A stretch of 32,829 nucleotides of DNA, taken from positions 1-32,829 of the forward strand of contig JBBASJ010000020.1 of assembly GCA_040399325.1 (NCBI GenBank), given 5' to 3'. The stretch's first letter is position 1. Every line of letters begins with the position of its first letter. This document shows, in pieces, positions 1-8,342 of the stretch. The DNA is from RGUW01 sp040399325 (GTDB lineage Bacteria > Cyanobacteriota > Cyanobacteriia > PCC-6307 > Cyanobiaceae). The translations under genes were made by a program, and so were the position numbers. The notes beneath the pieces are model-generated. The model saw nothing but the letters and a program-made list of their open reading frames with translations. It searched no databases and was not told the origin of the DNA.

Positions 1-1050
1 GCCGCTGCCCTGGGGGTGCGGCCTGGCCAACTGCTGGATGCCAGCGCGTCGCTGGCGCCGCTGCGGCCCCGGGTGGCCTGGGCTGCAGCCCGGGCCGGGG
101 CATCGTTGGCCGGTCTGCGGCCTTACCCCGACCGTGATCAGCGGGCACTGCGGGCGGCGATCGCCCGCCTGCATGGGCTTGAGCCCGCCTGGGTGTTGCC
201 GGGCAACGGCGCGGCCGAGCTGTTCACCTGGGCGGCGCGCGAGGCGGCGGCTGCAGGCCCCAGTGCCCTGCCTGCGCCGGGGTTTGCCGACTACGGCCGG
301 GCCCTGGCCTGCTGGGGTGGCGCGGTGCAGCCCTGGCCGTTGCCCCTGCAGTGGGATCGGGCCTTCGGCCAGGCGCTGCCGCCGCCCCCTGCTGCGGCGG
401 CGGCGCTGTGGATCACCAACCCCCACAACCCCACCGGCCAGCTGTGGAGCCCGGCTTCGATCGAAGCCCTGCTGGCGGCCCATCGGCTGGTGATCGTCGA
501 TGAGGCGTTTCTGCCCCTGGTGCCCGGTGGCGAGGCCCAGAGCCTGGTGCCGTTGCTGGCAGCGCACCCCAACCTGGTGGTGATTCGCAGCCTGACCAAG
601 CTTTATGGCCTGGCGGGGCTGCGGCTTGGCTATGCCCTGGCCCAGCCCGAGCGGCTGCGGCGCTGGGCCACCTGGCGCGACCCCTGGCCCATCAACGGTC
701 TGGCTATGGCCCTGGGCCTGCGACTGCTCAACGACCCGGCCCGCTACCGGCGCCAGTGCGCCTGGGTGCAGGCCTGGAGCGCCCGCGAAGGGGCCTGGTT
801 GGCGACCCGCATTGCCGCCCTTGCGGCGGGCCCGGCGGGGCGGCTGGTGCCCATGCCCAGCGCCGCCAATTACCTGTTGGTGCGGGGCACCGGCTCGCTG
901 GTGCCGCTGCGCGAAGGTCTGGAGCAGCGGCACCGCATTTTGGTGCGCGATTGCCGCAGCTTTGCCGGGCTCGACGGCCGCTGGCTGCGCATCGGTCTGC
1001 AGGATCGCCGCGGCAACCAGAGGCTGCTGCGGGCGCTCAGCTCAGGCTGA
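1..1050 (+). CDS. PLP-dependent aminotransferase, threonine-phosphate decarboxylase (CobD/HisC-like), 5' partial
   Basis: A fold-type I PLP enzyme of the class I/II aminotransferase group, related to HisC and to CobD/CobC, which decarboxylates threonine phosphate for the nucleotide loop of cobamides. The first in-window start is GTG at 16, but the frame is open to base 1 and the residues read there (AAALG) look like the normal N-terminal helix, so the true start is probably upstream of the window. Visible motifs are ITNPHNPTG (substrate and PLP loop), VDEAF (Asp that pairs with the PLP ring nitrogen) and SLTKLYGLAGLRLGY (Schiff-base Lys in SLTK). About 345 residues fits CobD better than the usual 360-370 of HisC, and a second, more typical hisC lies at 30961. 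The 3' end overlaps the opposing membrane-protein gene by 14 bp. Substrate choice between CobD and HisC is not certain. Confidence 0.85.
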   Translation, partial: AAALGVRPGQLLDASASLAPLRPRVAWAAARAGASLAGLRPYPDRDQRALRAAIARLHGLEPAWVLPGNGAAELFTWAAREAAAAGPSALPAPGFADYGRALACWGGAVQPWPLPLQWDRAFGQALPPPPAAAAALWITNPHNPTGQLWSPASIEALLAAHRLVIVDEAFLPLVPGGEAQSLVPLLAAHPNLVVIRSLTKLYGLAGLRLGYALAQPERLRRWATWRDPWPINGLAMALGLRLLNDPARYRRQCAWVQAWSAREGAWLATRIAALAAGPAGRLVPMPSAANYLLVRGTGSLVPLREGLEQRHRILVRDCRSFAGLDGRWLRIGLQDRRGNQRLLRALSSG

Positions 1051-1447
1051 CCACCCCCACCAGCACGGCTGCAAAAGCCAGCAGAAAGCCGCCGCCGCAG
1101 AGGCGCAGGCGGCGCTGCAACCGGCGGCAGCCCTGGTCGGGGCTGGGGCGGGGGCGGTTGGTCACGATCCAGACCAGCAGCGACCACAGCGCTCTGATTT
1201 CGTCGGGGGCGTAGGTGCTGCGGAGCTCCACCCGCCCCTGGGCCAGGCCACCCAGCGACAGATAGGGCCCCGGGCCTGGGCGCGGCTCGGGCCAGCTCCA
1301 CCACAGCCAGCGCATGACCGGCCTGCCGAGCAGCCCGTAGAGCTCAGCGTCATGGGCGCTGAGGCGGTTGAGCTGGCGCCCTATCAGCAGCAACCAGCAG
1401 AGGGCCAGCAACCAGGCGGCCGCCATCGCCATCACCAACACACCCAT
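1037..1447 (-). CDS. Small two-helix membrane protein, function unknown
   Basis: A 136-residue protein that I do not recognise. The ATG at 1447 is chosen because a hydrophobic segment (MGVLVMAMAAAWLLALCWLLL) starts immediately there; the longer upstream extension would run into repeat DNA. A second hydrophobic stretch occupies roughly residues 112-134, so both ends probably sit in the membrane with an Arg/Pro/Trp-rich loop between them (WWSWPEPRPGPGP). It lies downstream of murG on the same strand, but 380 bp of repeat-containing sequence separates them, so a shared transcript is uncertain. Its last 14 bp overlap the convergent aminotransferase gene. Coding status rests on the open frame and a sensible membrane topology. 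Confidence 0.6.
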   Translation of the reverse strand: MGVLVMAMAAAWLLALCWLLLIGRQLNRLSAHDAELYGLLGRPVMRWLWWSWPEPRPGPGPYLSLGGLAQGRVELRSTYAPDEIRALWSLLVWIVTNRPRPSPDQGCRRLQRRLRLCGGGFLLAFAAVLVGVVSLS

Positions 1448-1484
1448 GGGCGGACGAGCTGATGGGGCAGAGAGCCCCTTGTGA

Positions 1485-1502
1485 GTGATGACATGCAATC
1501 AC
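1485..1502. repeat. Imperfect palindrome, GTGATG-N6-AATCAC
   Basis: An imperfect copy of the palindrome at 1767-1784. The left arm GTGATG is intact and the right arm reads AATCAC instead of CATCAC. The 12-bp string AGTGATGACATG (1484-1495) is repeated at 1766-1777, so related sequences bracket the tandem array and the assembly gap. Confidence 0.45.
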
Positions 1503-1563
1503 GCCGGCAGACTGCATCCGGCATCCCATGGCACCAGACGTCCCGGCTCACCAGGAAACCCGG

Positions 1564-1739
1564 CTCATCAGACATCCAACTCATCAGATGTCCAAGCCAT
1601 CAGACATCCAGGCTCATCAGACATCCNNNNNNNNNNNNNNNNNNNNNNNNNNNNNNNNNNNNNNNNNNNNNNNNNNNNNNNNNNNNNNNNNNNNNNNNNN
1701 NNNNNNNNNNNNNNNNNNNNNNNNNNTCATCAGACATCC
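1564..1739. repeat. 16-bp tandem repeat array interrupted by an assembly gap
   Basis: Four near-identical units with core CATCAGACATCC start at about 1564, 1580, 1597 and 1613, a period of 16-17 bp, and another copy is seen right after the gap at 1727-1739. Two degenerate units appear to precede them from about 1531. The unit at 1580 carries a GATG for ACAT change. There are no unique spacers of CRISPR length. The array fills most of the 1448-1830 intergenic stretch between murG and the small membrane protein, and no gene is evident there. Because the gap sits inside the array, the true copy number is unknown. Confidence 0.75.
1627..1726. other. Assembly gap, 100 N
   Basis: Exactly 100 N, the conventional scaffold-gap filler. 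It interrupts the 16-bp tandem array, so the gap most likely reflects an unresolved repeat. Predicted protein frames crossing it are artefacts. Confidence 0.98.
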
Positions 1740-1765
1740 CACGTCACCCGGGATCCGGGATCGCC

Positions 1766-1785
1766 AGTGATGACATGTCATCACT
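1766..1785. repeat. Perfect 20-bp palindrome
   Basis: Every base of 1766-1785 pairs with its partner in the inverted repeat; the core is GTGATG-N6-CATCAC. It lies 46 bp beyond the murG stop codon on the downstream side of that gene. It could be a protein-binding site or part of a transcript hairpin. It has no adjacent T-run, so an intrinsic terminator is not supported. Confidence 0.6.
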
Positions 1786-1830
1786 CGCGCATGTCCCGCA
1801 GAAGACCCATGGGGTGGTTGAGCCGTCGGG

Positions 1831-2928
1831 TCAGTGGGGGGTGATGGCCTGCAGCAGCTGGGCCAGCCGTGCGGCGGCGTCGGTCACGGCCAGCTCGGCC
1901 ATGCCCGCCTCGAGCCGCAGCAGGGGGTCGGCGGCGGGGGCGGCGCCGCGCAGGCGGGGGCCCAGCAGGCGCCACAGGGCCATGGTCAGGGCCGGCTCCT
2001 GGGGGTCGTGCTGCCACACGATCACGGCGGCGCCCACGGCGGCGGCGGCAGCGGCGTTGGCGTCCTGGTGGCGGTCGGCGGCGGCGGGGTAGGGCACCAG
2101 GATCGCCGGGGTCCGGCAGCCAGCCAGTTCGCTCAGGGCGCCGGCACCGCTGCGGCTGATTGCCAGGTCGGCATGCTGCAGCAGGCTGGCCATGGCCTCG
2201 GCCTCCACAAAGGGGCGCTCGACCACCGCGGCCGCGAGCTCGCGCGGCAGCGGCCTTGCGGTGTCGGGATCGTTGCTGCCGCCCAGCAGCACCACCCGGC
2301 AGCCGGCTGCCACCAGCGGCGGCATCACGGCGCGCACCATGCGGTTGAGCCCCACCGCCCCCTGGCTGCCGCCCATGGCCACCACCAGGGGGCCGGGCCC
2401 GGAGGGCACCCACGCGGGCAGGGGGGTGGGCTGCAGCACGGCCTGGCGCACGGGGGTGCCGGTCACCAGGGGCCGGCAGCGGGGCAGGCGTTCGGCAGCG
2501 GCGCCAAGGCCCACCGCCACCTTGGTGCACCATCCGCCCAGCAGGCGGGTGACCCGGCCGGGGATCGCGTTGCTCTCGTGCAGCACCACCGGCACCCCGC
2601 ACCAGCGGGCGGCCACGATGGCCGGGGCGGCGATGTAGCCGCCGGTGCTGAACACCACGGCGATGCCTTCGCGGCGGATCAGACGCCGCACCACCACCAC
2701 GGCCCGCAGCAACTGCAGCAGGTTCCAGACCCTGCGCAGGCCGCGACCCTGCAGCCCTCCGGCCTGCACGGTGTGCAGCGGGTAGTGGCTGGGCACCAGC
2801 TGGCGCTCGAGCCGATCGGGCACCCCCAGCCAGTGCACATCCCAGCCGGGCGGCAGGGCATCGGCCACGGCCAGGGCCGGAAACAGATGGCCGCCGGTAC
2901 CGCTGGCGGCGATCAGGAGCCTCGGCAT
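1831..2928 (-). CDS. murG: MurG, UDP-N-acetylglucosamine transferase of lipid II synthesis
   Basis: Transfers GlcNAc from UDP-GlcNAc onto lipid I to make lipid II on the cytoplasmic face of the membrane, the last intracellular step of peptidoglycan precursor synthesis. At 365 residues it has normal family length. It is a GT-B fold with an N-terminal glycine loop ASGTGGHLFPALAVA (about residues 8-22), HESNAIPGRVTRL (the family's HEQN region), VTGTPVR (family TGNPVR), a second glycine loop MGGSQGAVGLNRM, and SRSGAGALSELA near the UDP-GlcNAc site. The ATG at 2928 puts the first strand (MPRLLIAASGTGGH) exactly where expected. It is divergent from the secreted hypothetical at 3054. The HEQN-to-HESN change is conservative. 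Confidence 0.97.
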   Translation of the reverse strand: MPRLLIAASGTGGHLFPALAVADALPPGWDVHWLGVPDRLERQLVPSHYPLHTVQAGGLQGRGLRRVWNLLQLLRAVVVVRRLIRREGIAVVFSTGGYIAAPAIVAARWCGVPVVLHESNAIPGRVTRLLGGWCTKVAVGLGAAAERLPRCRPLVTGTPVRQAVLQPTPLPAWVPSGPGPLVVAMGGSQGAVGLNRMVRAVMPPLVAAGCRVVLLGGSNDPDTARPLPRELAAAVVERPFVEAEAMASLLQHADLAISRSGAGALSELAGCRTPAILVPYPAAADRHQDANAAAAAAVGAAVIVWQHDPQEPALTMALWRLLGPRLRGAAPAADPLLRLEAGMAELAVTDAAARLAQLLQAITPH

Positions 2929-3053
2929 GGCTGGCAGCCTGGGACGGACCCGATTGACGCGCCTAACCTAAGGGCCCATAAGGGCCAACCCGGTCGCCAG
3001 CTCTGTTGATTCCGTCTCTGCGCTCATCGCTGCGCTTCACCCTTCGCCTCTCG

Positions 3054-3803
3054 ATGCGTCGTTGCCTGGTCTTGCCGTTGGGGGCAGCTCTGGCCGGTGT
3101 GGTGCTGGCTTCTGCGTCGGTGCGTGCCGCGGCAGGTCCCGGCGCTGCCGAGCTGCAGGCTCTGCAAAGTGCGCTCAATGGTGGTGGGGCGGCTCTGGCG
3201 GCGGTGCTCGCCGACGGGCCTGGGCTGGATCCCCAGCTGGTGGAGCTGCGCCGCCGTGTTCTGCTCAGGCAGTTCCCCGATGCCAGCTGGACCCTCACGC
3301 CAGGGCCCAGCCTGCGCGATGGTCGCAGCACCGTGGAACTGCGTCTTCAGGGTTCCTACAAGCAGGCCGGTAGCACCTTTCGTCTGGAGGCCAGCCAGCT
3401 GCTGGCCCTGACCAGCAGCAACGGTCGCATCACCTCCCAGGCGGTGATCAAGGAGCAGACGATCCTGCGCAGCGGCGCCGAAGACCTGCCCGTGAGCCTG
3501 CTGATCCCCGATGCGGTGCTCACCGGCCAGCGTTACGACGTGGACGTGATCTTTGATGACCCGCTCGATGGGGCCGTGGCCGCCGGTGGGCTGATGGCCC
3601 TGTCGACCGGCCAGACCACCGCCCTCGAGAGTCCGCGGCTGGAGCTCTCGGCCCTGGGCGGCGGCGGTCTGTTCAAGACCGTGCAGGCGCCCTACAGCCC
3701 CGGCGAGCAGACCTGGGCCGTGCTGCTGGTGCATCCCAAGGGCATTGTCAGCGCCACCAAGCGGGTGCGGGTGGTGCCCGATCGGGCCCAGCTCACGCCC
3801 TGA
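3054..3803 (+). CDS. Secreted/periplasmic conserved hypothetical protein
   Basis: A 249-residue protein that I do not recognise. The ATG at 3054 is preferred because it gives a clean signal peptide (MRRCLVLPLGAALAGVVLASASVRAAA); the longer frame from 3006 only adds Arg/Ser-rich residues. After the signal, roughly residues 28-75 look helical (AAELQALQSALNGGGAALAAVLADG). The rest is rich in beta-type segments such as STVELRLQGSYKQAGSTFRLEASQ and RYDVDVIFDDPLDG, suggesting an exported beta-rich domain. No enzyme motif is visible. It is divergent from murG and its 3' end overlaps the opposing dehydrogenase by 11 bp. No cysteine follows the signal peptide, so it is not an evident lipoprotein. Confidence 0.7.
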   Translation: MRRCLVLPLGAALAGVVLASASVRAAAGPGAAELQALQSALNGGGAALAAVLADGPGLDPQLVELRRRVLLRQFPDASWTLTPGPSLRDGRSTVELRLQGSYKQAGSTFRLEASQLLALTSSNGRITSQAVIKEQTILRSGAEDLPVSLLIPDAVLTGQRYDVDVIFDDPLDGAVAAGGLMALSTGQTTALESPRLELSALGGGGLFKTVQAPYSPGEQTWAVLLVHPKGIVSATKRVRVVPDRAQLTP

Positions 3804-4641
3804 ACCATTCGGCCAGCACCGAGACGTCGCGCTCGCCGTGGCCGCTGCTGATCAGCCCATCCTCCATGGCGGCAACCTGGTTGCTGATCGGCAGATCCAG
3901 GTCGACAGCGGCCGCCACCTGCTGGGCAATGGCCAGGTCCTTGCGGTGCAGGGCCAGCTTGAACCCCAGGGGGTAGTGGCCCGTGGCCATGCCGTCGGCG
4001 CGATGGGTCAGGGCCCAGGAGCCTGCGGCGCCAGGGCGCAGGGCTTCCAGCAGTTCGCCCATCGGCAGCCCCAGCCGTTGGGCCAGGGCGATCGCCTCGG
4101 CGGCGGCGGCGTAGCTGCCCGCCACCAGCACCTGGTTGACCGCCTTGGCCTGCTGGCCGGCGCCCACCGGCCCCAGGTGGCTGATGCACTGACCCACCAC
4201 CTGCAGCACGGGCAGGGCCCGCTGCAGATCGGCTGCTGCGCCCCCCACCAGCACCGAGAGGGTGCCGGCGCGGGCGCCTTCGGTGCCGCCGGTGACGGGG
4301 GCATCCAGGTAGGCCACATCGATGCGCTGAAGCGCCGTGGCCATGGACTGGCTGGTGGCAGGGCTGATCGTCGAGAAGTCGATCACCAGGCTGCCCGGTT
4401 TCAGGCCGGCGATCGCGGCCCCCAGGACGGCCTCGACCGCGGCGTCATCGCTGAGGCACAGGCAAAGGCACGGGGCCGCTGCAGCCGCCTTGGCGGGGCT
4501 GGCCGCCCACTGCGCCCCGGCCTCCAGCAGCGGCCTGGCAGCGTCGGGTGTGCGGTTGTGCACGTGCAATGGATGCCCAGCCCGCAGCAGATTGGCGGCC
4601 ATGGGACGGCCCAGGGCGCCCAGGCCGATGAACGCCACCAC
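3793..4641 (-). CDS. NAD(P)-dependent beta-hydroxyacid dehydrogenase (3-hydroxyisobutyrate / tartronate semialdehyde reductase family)
   Basis: An oxidoreductase of 282 residues with the family's two-domain plan. An N-terminal Rossmann fold opens with FIGLGALGRPMAANLL (GxGxxG dinucleotide loop), followed by VHNRT. The substrate loop DAPVTGGTEGARAGTLSVLVGG is characteristic, and the catalytic Lys lies in GAGQQAKAVNQ. The C-terminal all-helical domain begins there. Family members reduce tartronate semialdehyde, succinate semialdehyde or glyoxylate, or oxidise 3-hydroxyisobutyrate; the exact substrate cannot be read from sequence. The start appears to be GTG at 4641, since no in-frame ATG precedes the Rossmann strand. 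It lies 26 bp downstream of pgk on the same strand, so co-transcription is likely. Its 3' end overlaps the convergent hypothetical gene. Confidence 0.88.
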   Translation of the reverse strand: MVAFIGLGALGRPMAANLLRAGHPLHVHNRTPDAARPLLEAGAQWAASPAKAAAAAPCLCLCLSDDAAVEAVLGAAIAGLKPGSLVIDFSTISPATSQSMATALQRIDVAYLDAPVTGGTEGARAGTLSVLVGGAAADLQRALPVLQVVGQCISHLGPVGAGQQAKAVNQVLVAGSYAAAAEAIALAQRLGLPMGELLEALRPGAAGSWALTHRADGMATGHYPLGFKLALHRKDLAIAQQVAAAVDLDLPISNQVAAMEDGLISSGHGERDVSVLAEWFRA

Positions 4642-4667
4642 GGATGGATCGGGGCAGGCCTGGGTGA

Positions 4668-5873
4668 TCAGGCCTCGTCGAGGGCGGCCACGCCGGGCAG
4701 CACCTTGCCTTCGAGCAGCTCGAGGCTGGCGCCGCCACCGGTCGAGATGTGGGACATCTTGTCGGCCAGGCCGGCCTTCTCGACCGCGGCCACCGAGTCA
4801 CCACCGCCGATGATCGTGCAGCAGCCCTTGCCGCTCAGGTCGGCCAGGGTGGTGGCAATGGCGTTGGTGCCGGCTGCAAAGGCGTCGAACTCGAACACGC
4901 CCATGGGGCCGTTCCAGATCACGGTCTGGCAGTCGGCCAGCGCGTCCTGGAACACCTTGACCGAGTCGGGGCCGATGTCGAGGCCCATCCAGCCGTCGGG
5001 GATGGCGTCCACACCGGCGATTTGACTGTTGGCATCGGGGGCGAAGTTGTCGGCCAGCACCACATCGGTGGGCAGCAGGAACTGCACGCCCTTGGCCGCG
5101 GCCTTGGCCTCGAGCTCCTTGGCCAGCTCGAGCTTGTCGTCTTCAACCAGGCTCTTGCCGACCGCCAGGCCGCGGGCCTTGTAGAAGGTGAAGATCATGC
5201 CGCCGCCCACCAGGATCTTGTCGCACTTGTCGAGCAGGGCCTCGAGCACGCCGATCTTGGAGCTGACCTTGGAGCCACCCACGATCGCCGCCAGGGGGCG
5301 CTTGGGCGCGTCGATAGCGCCCTGCAGGTACTGAAGCTCCTTCTCCATGAGGTAGCCGGCGACGCTGGGGCGCAGGTGCTTGGTCACGCCCTCGGTCGAG
5401 GCGTGGGCACGGTGGGCGGCGCCAAAGGCGTCGTTCACATACACGTCGGCCAGGGCTGCCAGCTGGGCGGCAAAGCCGGGTTCATTCTTTTCCTCTTCGG
5501 CAAAGAAGCGCACGTTCTCGAGCAGCACCACATCGCCCTCGGCCATGGCGGCAACCTTGGCTTCGGCGTCAGGGCCGATGCAGCTGTCGGTCTTGGTCAC
5601 GCCCTTGCCGAGCAGCTCGCTCAGACGGGCAGCCACGGGTGTGAGGCGCATCGACTCGTTGACCTGGCCCTTGGGCCGGCCGAAGTGGGCCGACAGGATC
5701 ACTTTGGCCCCCTTGCCGATCAGGTCGTTGACCGTGGGCAAGGCGGCGCGGATGCGGGTGTCATCGGTGATGGCACCGGCGTCGTTGAGCGGTACGTTGA
5801 AGTCGACCCTGACCAGCACGCGCTTGCCGCGCAGGTCATCCGCCGAAAGGCTGGCCAGGGAACGCTTCGCCAT
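4668..5873 (-). CDS. pgk: Phosphoglycerate kinase
   Basis: Catalyses reversible phosphate transfer between 1,3-bisphosphoglycerate and ADP. In a phototroph it serves the Calvin cycle (ATP-consuming direction) as well as glycolysis. The 401-residue length is standard. Motifs are RVDFNVPL near residue 25, the substrate-binding SAHFGRPKG near residue 63, the hinge and ATP-site GGSKVSSKIGVLEAL, NGPMGVFE, and the C-terminal GGGDSVAAV and STGGGASLELLEG glycine loops. The ATG at 5873 is unambiguous. The upstream same-strand phosphatase gene ends at 5923, with a short inverted repeat between, and the dehydrogenase follows 26 bp downstream. Confidence 0.98.
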   Translation of the reverse strand: MAKRSLASLSADDLRGKRVLVRVDFNVPLNDAGAITDDTRIRAALPTVNDLIGKGAKVILSAHFGRPKGQVNESMRLTPVAARLSELLGKGVTKTDSCIGPDAEAKVAAMAEGDVVLLENVRFFAEEEKNEPGFAAQLAALADVYVNDAFGAAHRAHASTEGVTKHLRPSVAGYLMEKELQYLQGAIDAPKRPLAAIVGGSKVSSKIGVLEALLDKCDKILVGGGMIFTFYKARGLAVGKSLVEDDKLELAKELEAKAAAKGVQFLLPTDVVLADNFAPDANSQIAGVDAIPDGWMGLDIGPDSVKVFQDALADCQTVIWNGPMGVFEFDAFAAGTNAIATTLADLSGKGCCTIIGGGDSVAAVEKAGLADKMSHISTGGGASLELLEGKVLPGVAALDEA

Positions 5874-5903
5874 CGCGTCAAGAAATCAATGCCGCGCGAG
5901 CAT

Positions 5904-5924
5904 AGCGGGGCAGTCAAGCCCGCT
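5904..5924 (-). terminator. Possible hairpin between phosphatase and pgk
   Basis: A 6-bp perfect stem (AGCGGG / CCCGCT) with a 9-nt loop overlaps the phosphatase stop codon and precedes pgk. There is no T-tract, so it may attenuate or merely be structural. Confidence 0.25.
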
Positions 5925-7862
5925 AACCGTGCTTCAGCACGCGCAGGGTCAGCAGGGTCAGGTCGTCAAATTGCTCGGCCTCGTCAATGTGAGATAAGGC
6001 GGCAGCACTGACCTCATCGAGCAGGCTCTGGGCGCTGGGCTCGGCGGCAGCCAGTTGTGCAAACAGGGCCCTGACCCTTGCATGCCCGAAGGCATCGCCA
6101 TGGCTGTTGCGCGCATCGGGCAGGCCGTCACTGAACGCCAGCAGGTAGCTCCCAGGCTCAAGCTGGCAGTGACCCGGCTGGAAGGTCGCCTGGGCAAACA
6201 CCCCCAGGGCGGGTCCGCCCAGTGCCAGCTCGCTCACCACACCCCGCTGGTGGATCAGGGGCGATTCGTGACCCGCCACCACATAGCTCAGACGGTGCTG
6301 GCCCGGGTCGTAGGCGCCCACAAAGGCCGTGGCAAACATGCCGGTGCTGCCATGGTTGTCGGCCATGTAGCGATTCACGCTGATGAGCGCCTGACGAAGC
6401 TTGTTGCCGGCGTCGCCGTCTGGAACGTTGAACTCGCGCTGCAGATTCAACCGCAGCAACGAGCGAAACACCGACATGTATAGAGCTGATGGAACACCCT
6501 TGTCGCAGACATCGGCCACCACAACAATGGTGAATGGATGGGCCGTGATGGCGTCATACCAGTCGGCCCCGATTTCATAGGCCGGGTTGAAACTGGCGGC
6601 CAGGTCGACGGTCTCGCTGCAGGGCAGATTCTGGATCAGAAAATCATCCTGAATCCGTCGGGCCTGATGCAGCTGGGCATTGGTCACCGTCAGCGCTTCG
6701 GAATCTGCCAGGTAGGCCTTCAGCTGTGCTGAGGCTCGATTCACATAGCTGAACAGCTTTCCATGGGCCCCCCGGGCCGCCGGGAGCTCCAGGCTGAAAT
6801 CGCCCTGGCTGATGTGCTCAAGAACCATGCCAACGCGGTCAATGGGCTTTGACAGGTTTTTGCAGATGCGAACAATGGCAACTGAGCTCGTGAGCAGGGC
6901 CGCAAGGTTGCCGACCCATAGCCAGGCGAACAATCGACGGAGGCCTTCGAAAACCGTTTCCTGGTCGATGATAAAGAGGCTCGATTGATTGTTGTTGTAA
7001 CGTTCAATAGCGGCGTAATAGACCTTGCCGTTGATCCTGAATTTGGCGAAATCTTCCGTGTTCCGGTTTTGGTTCATGGCAAGGCGAATGAACGGTGCCC
7101 AGGCACTCTTCAGGCTTTCCCGTGGATCCAGCATTCGCTCCCGCTCCTCCTCGGCGTAGCCCTCGCTTTCGAGCAGCAGCAGCAGGCCTGGTCGCAGTAC
7201 CTTGAACACGGCGATGCCCCGCGTTTTGCCCCGCGTCAGATCAAGACGCGGCGTGCCCGAGGTCTCCTGATTGAGATGCTTGCGCAGGTCGTCGACACCG
7301 GTGATTGTCCCGAGGTCGTTGATCGCGATGCAGCTGCTCAACACCCCGATTGGCACTTGTTGAACAGATGCATAGGGCCGCACCGGCACGCTGCTGACAA
7401 GGCAGGTTGGGTTCGAGTTGTGATCGTTCGACAGGCCGTTGGTGGCAAGACCCGAGAGCGCGCGCTGTTCGACACTGTTGAGGCGTTTGCTTTGCAGGCC
7501 TTTAGGGGAGCTGGCAATGAGCCTGCCATCGGGTGCTTTGAGCAAGAAGCTGGTCAGTGGGAAAGACTGATGTGCTAAGGACAGAATACGGGCTGAATAT
7601 GAAGGGTTGAGTGAGGAGATTGAGCGCAATTTCGAAAGAAATGTGAGCGATGTCAGATGTGTCTGTTCCCAGATTTTGAATTTTCTGTTAACCTCGTGCG
7701 CTTGTTTCAGCATCTCCACGCGCAACTGCTGCAGGGTGAGATGTTCAACCGTGGCCATGGCGGCCATCGAGGTCGCTAGTGAAATCGGCACCAGCGACAG
7801 CCAGACGCTCAGCACCAGTTTTTCGCCCAGTGTTCGGTTGTCCCAGAGCAGTCGCCAGTTGC
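5923..7862 (-). CDS. Membrane-anchored SpoIIE/RsbU-type PP2C phosphatase, N-terminus lost in assembly gap
   Basis: A serine phosphatase of the partner-switching type that would dephosphorylate STAS antagonists. The apparent GTG start at 7815 is not real: the frame stays open to the gap edge at 7862 and reads NWRLLWDNRTLGEKLV..., matching the N-terminus of the paralogue at 20807-22807. Order of parts: a transmembrane helix (SVWLSLVPISLATSM), an extracytoplasmic sensory region of about 270 residues, a second helix (LFAWLWVGNLAALLTSSVAIVRI), a HAMP-like linker (PIDRVGMVLEHISQGDFSLELP), then the PP2C domain. Metal and catalytic motifs are all present: GADWYDA, ADVCDKGVPSALYM, VAGHESPL, FSDGLPDA, QFDDLTLL. 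It lies about 5 kb from the kinase/STAS cluster, its likely functional partner. It resembles IcfG in role. What the sensory domain binds is not evident. Confidence 0.88.
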
Positions 7863-7962
7863 NNNNNNNNNNNNNNNNNNNNNNNNNNNNNNNNNNNNNN
7901 NNNNNNNNNNNNNNNNNNNNNNNNNNNNNNNNNNNNNNNNNNNNNNNNNNNNNNNNNNNNNN
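7863..7962. other. Assembly gap, 100 N
   Basis: Exactly 100 N separate the 5' end of the phosphatase gene (minus) from the start region of the universal stress protein (plus). The divergent promoter region and the phosphatase start codon lie in the missing sequence. Confidence 0.98.
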
Positions 7963-7967
7963 TGGCC

Positions 7968-8342
7968 ATGTTCGAGACGATTCTCCTGCCCATTGATCGC
8001 AGCCGTCAGGCTGCAGACACGGCGGCCATGGCCTTGAAGCTTGCTCAGCAGTCCAACAGCAGGCTCGTGTTGCTGTCGGTGCTTGAGTCAGGGGAGGACG
8101 ACCCCCTACAGGTGGCCCAGCTGCTCGATCAGGCCCGCTCCAGCTTCGAGCAGGCCGGTGTCGCCTGTGAGGTGTTGGAGCGCGAGGGCAAACCGGCCTT
8201 TGTGATCGGCGATGTTGCCGACGAGATCAATGCTGACCTCATCGTCATGGGCACCCGCGGCATCACCGTCGAAACAGACCAGCACAGCACCGCTGCCCGG
8301 GTGATCCAGCTGGCGCCCTGCCCTGTGCTGGTGGTGCCCTAA
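7968..8342 (+). CDS. Universal stress protein (UspA family)
   Basis: A 124-residue single-domain UspA protein. It starts FETILLPIDRS (first strand with the conserved Asp) and ends with the nucleotide-binding signature GTRG followed by DQHSTAARVIQLAPCPVLVVP. The family's usual G-2x-G-9x-G-S/T pattern is partly altered here: the stretch reads MGTRGITVETDQHSTAARV, so ATP binding cannot be assumed. The ATG at 7968 lies only 6 bp after the gap, so its ribosome binding site is not visible. The stop shares bases with the ATG of ylqF (TAATG), which implies translational coupling. Role: a general stress-response protein of unknown specific partner. Confidence 0.88.
   Translation: MFETILLPIDRSRQAADTAAMALKLAQQSNSRLVLLSVLESGEDDPLQVAQLLDQARSSFEQAGVACEVLEREGKPAFVIGDVADEINADLIVMGTRGITVETDQHSTAARVIQLAPCPVLVVP

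Noticed and set aside
1530..1740. Possible CRISPR array
   Set aside because: The units are 16-17 bp and abut one another with no unique spacers of 25-45 bp, and no cas gene is present.
4749..6011. Long open frame on the plus strand (about 420 codons)
   Set aside because: It is the reverse complement of pgk; GC-rich codon use leaves antisense frames open. Its translation is Gly/His/Ala-rich with no recognisable domain.
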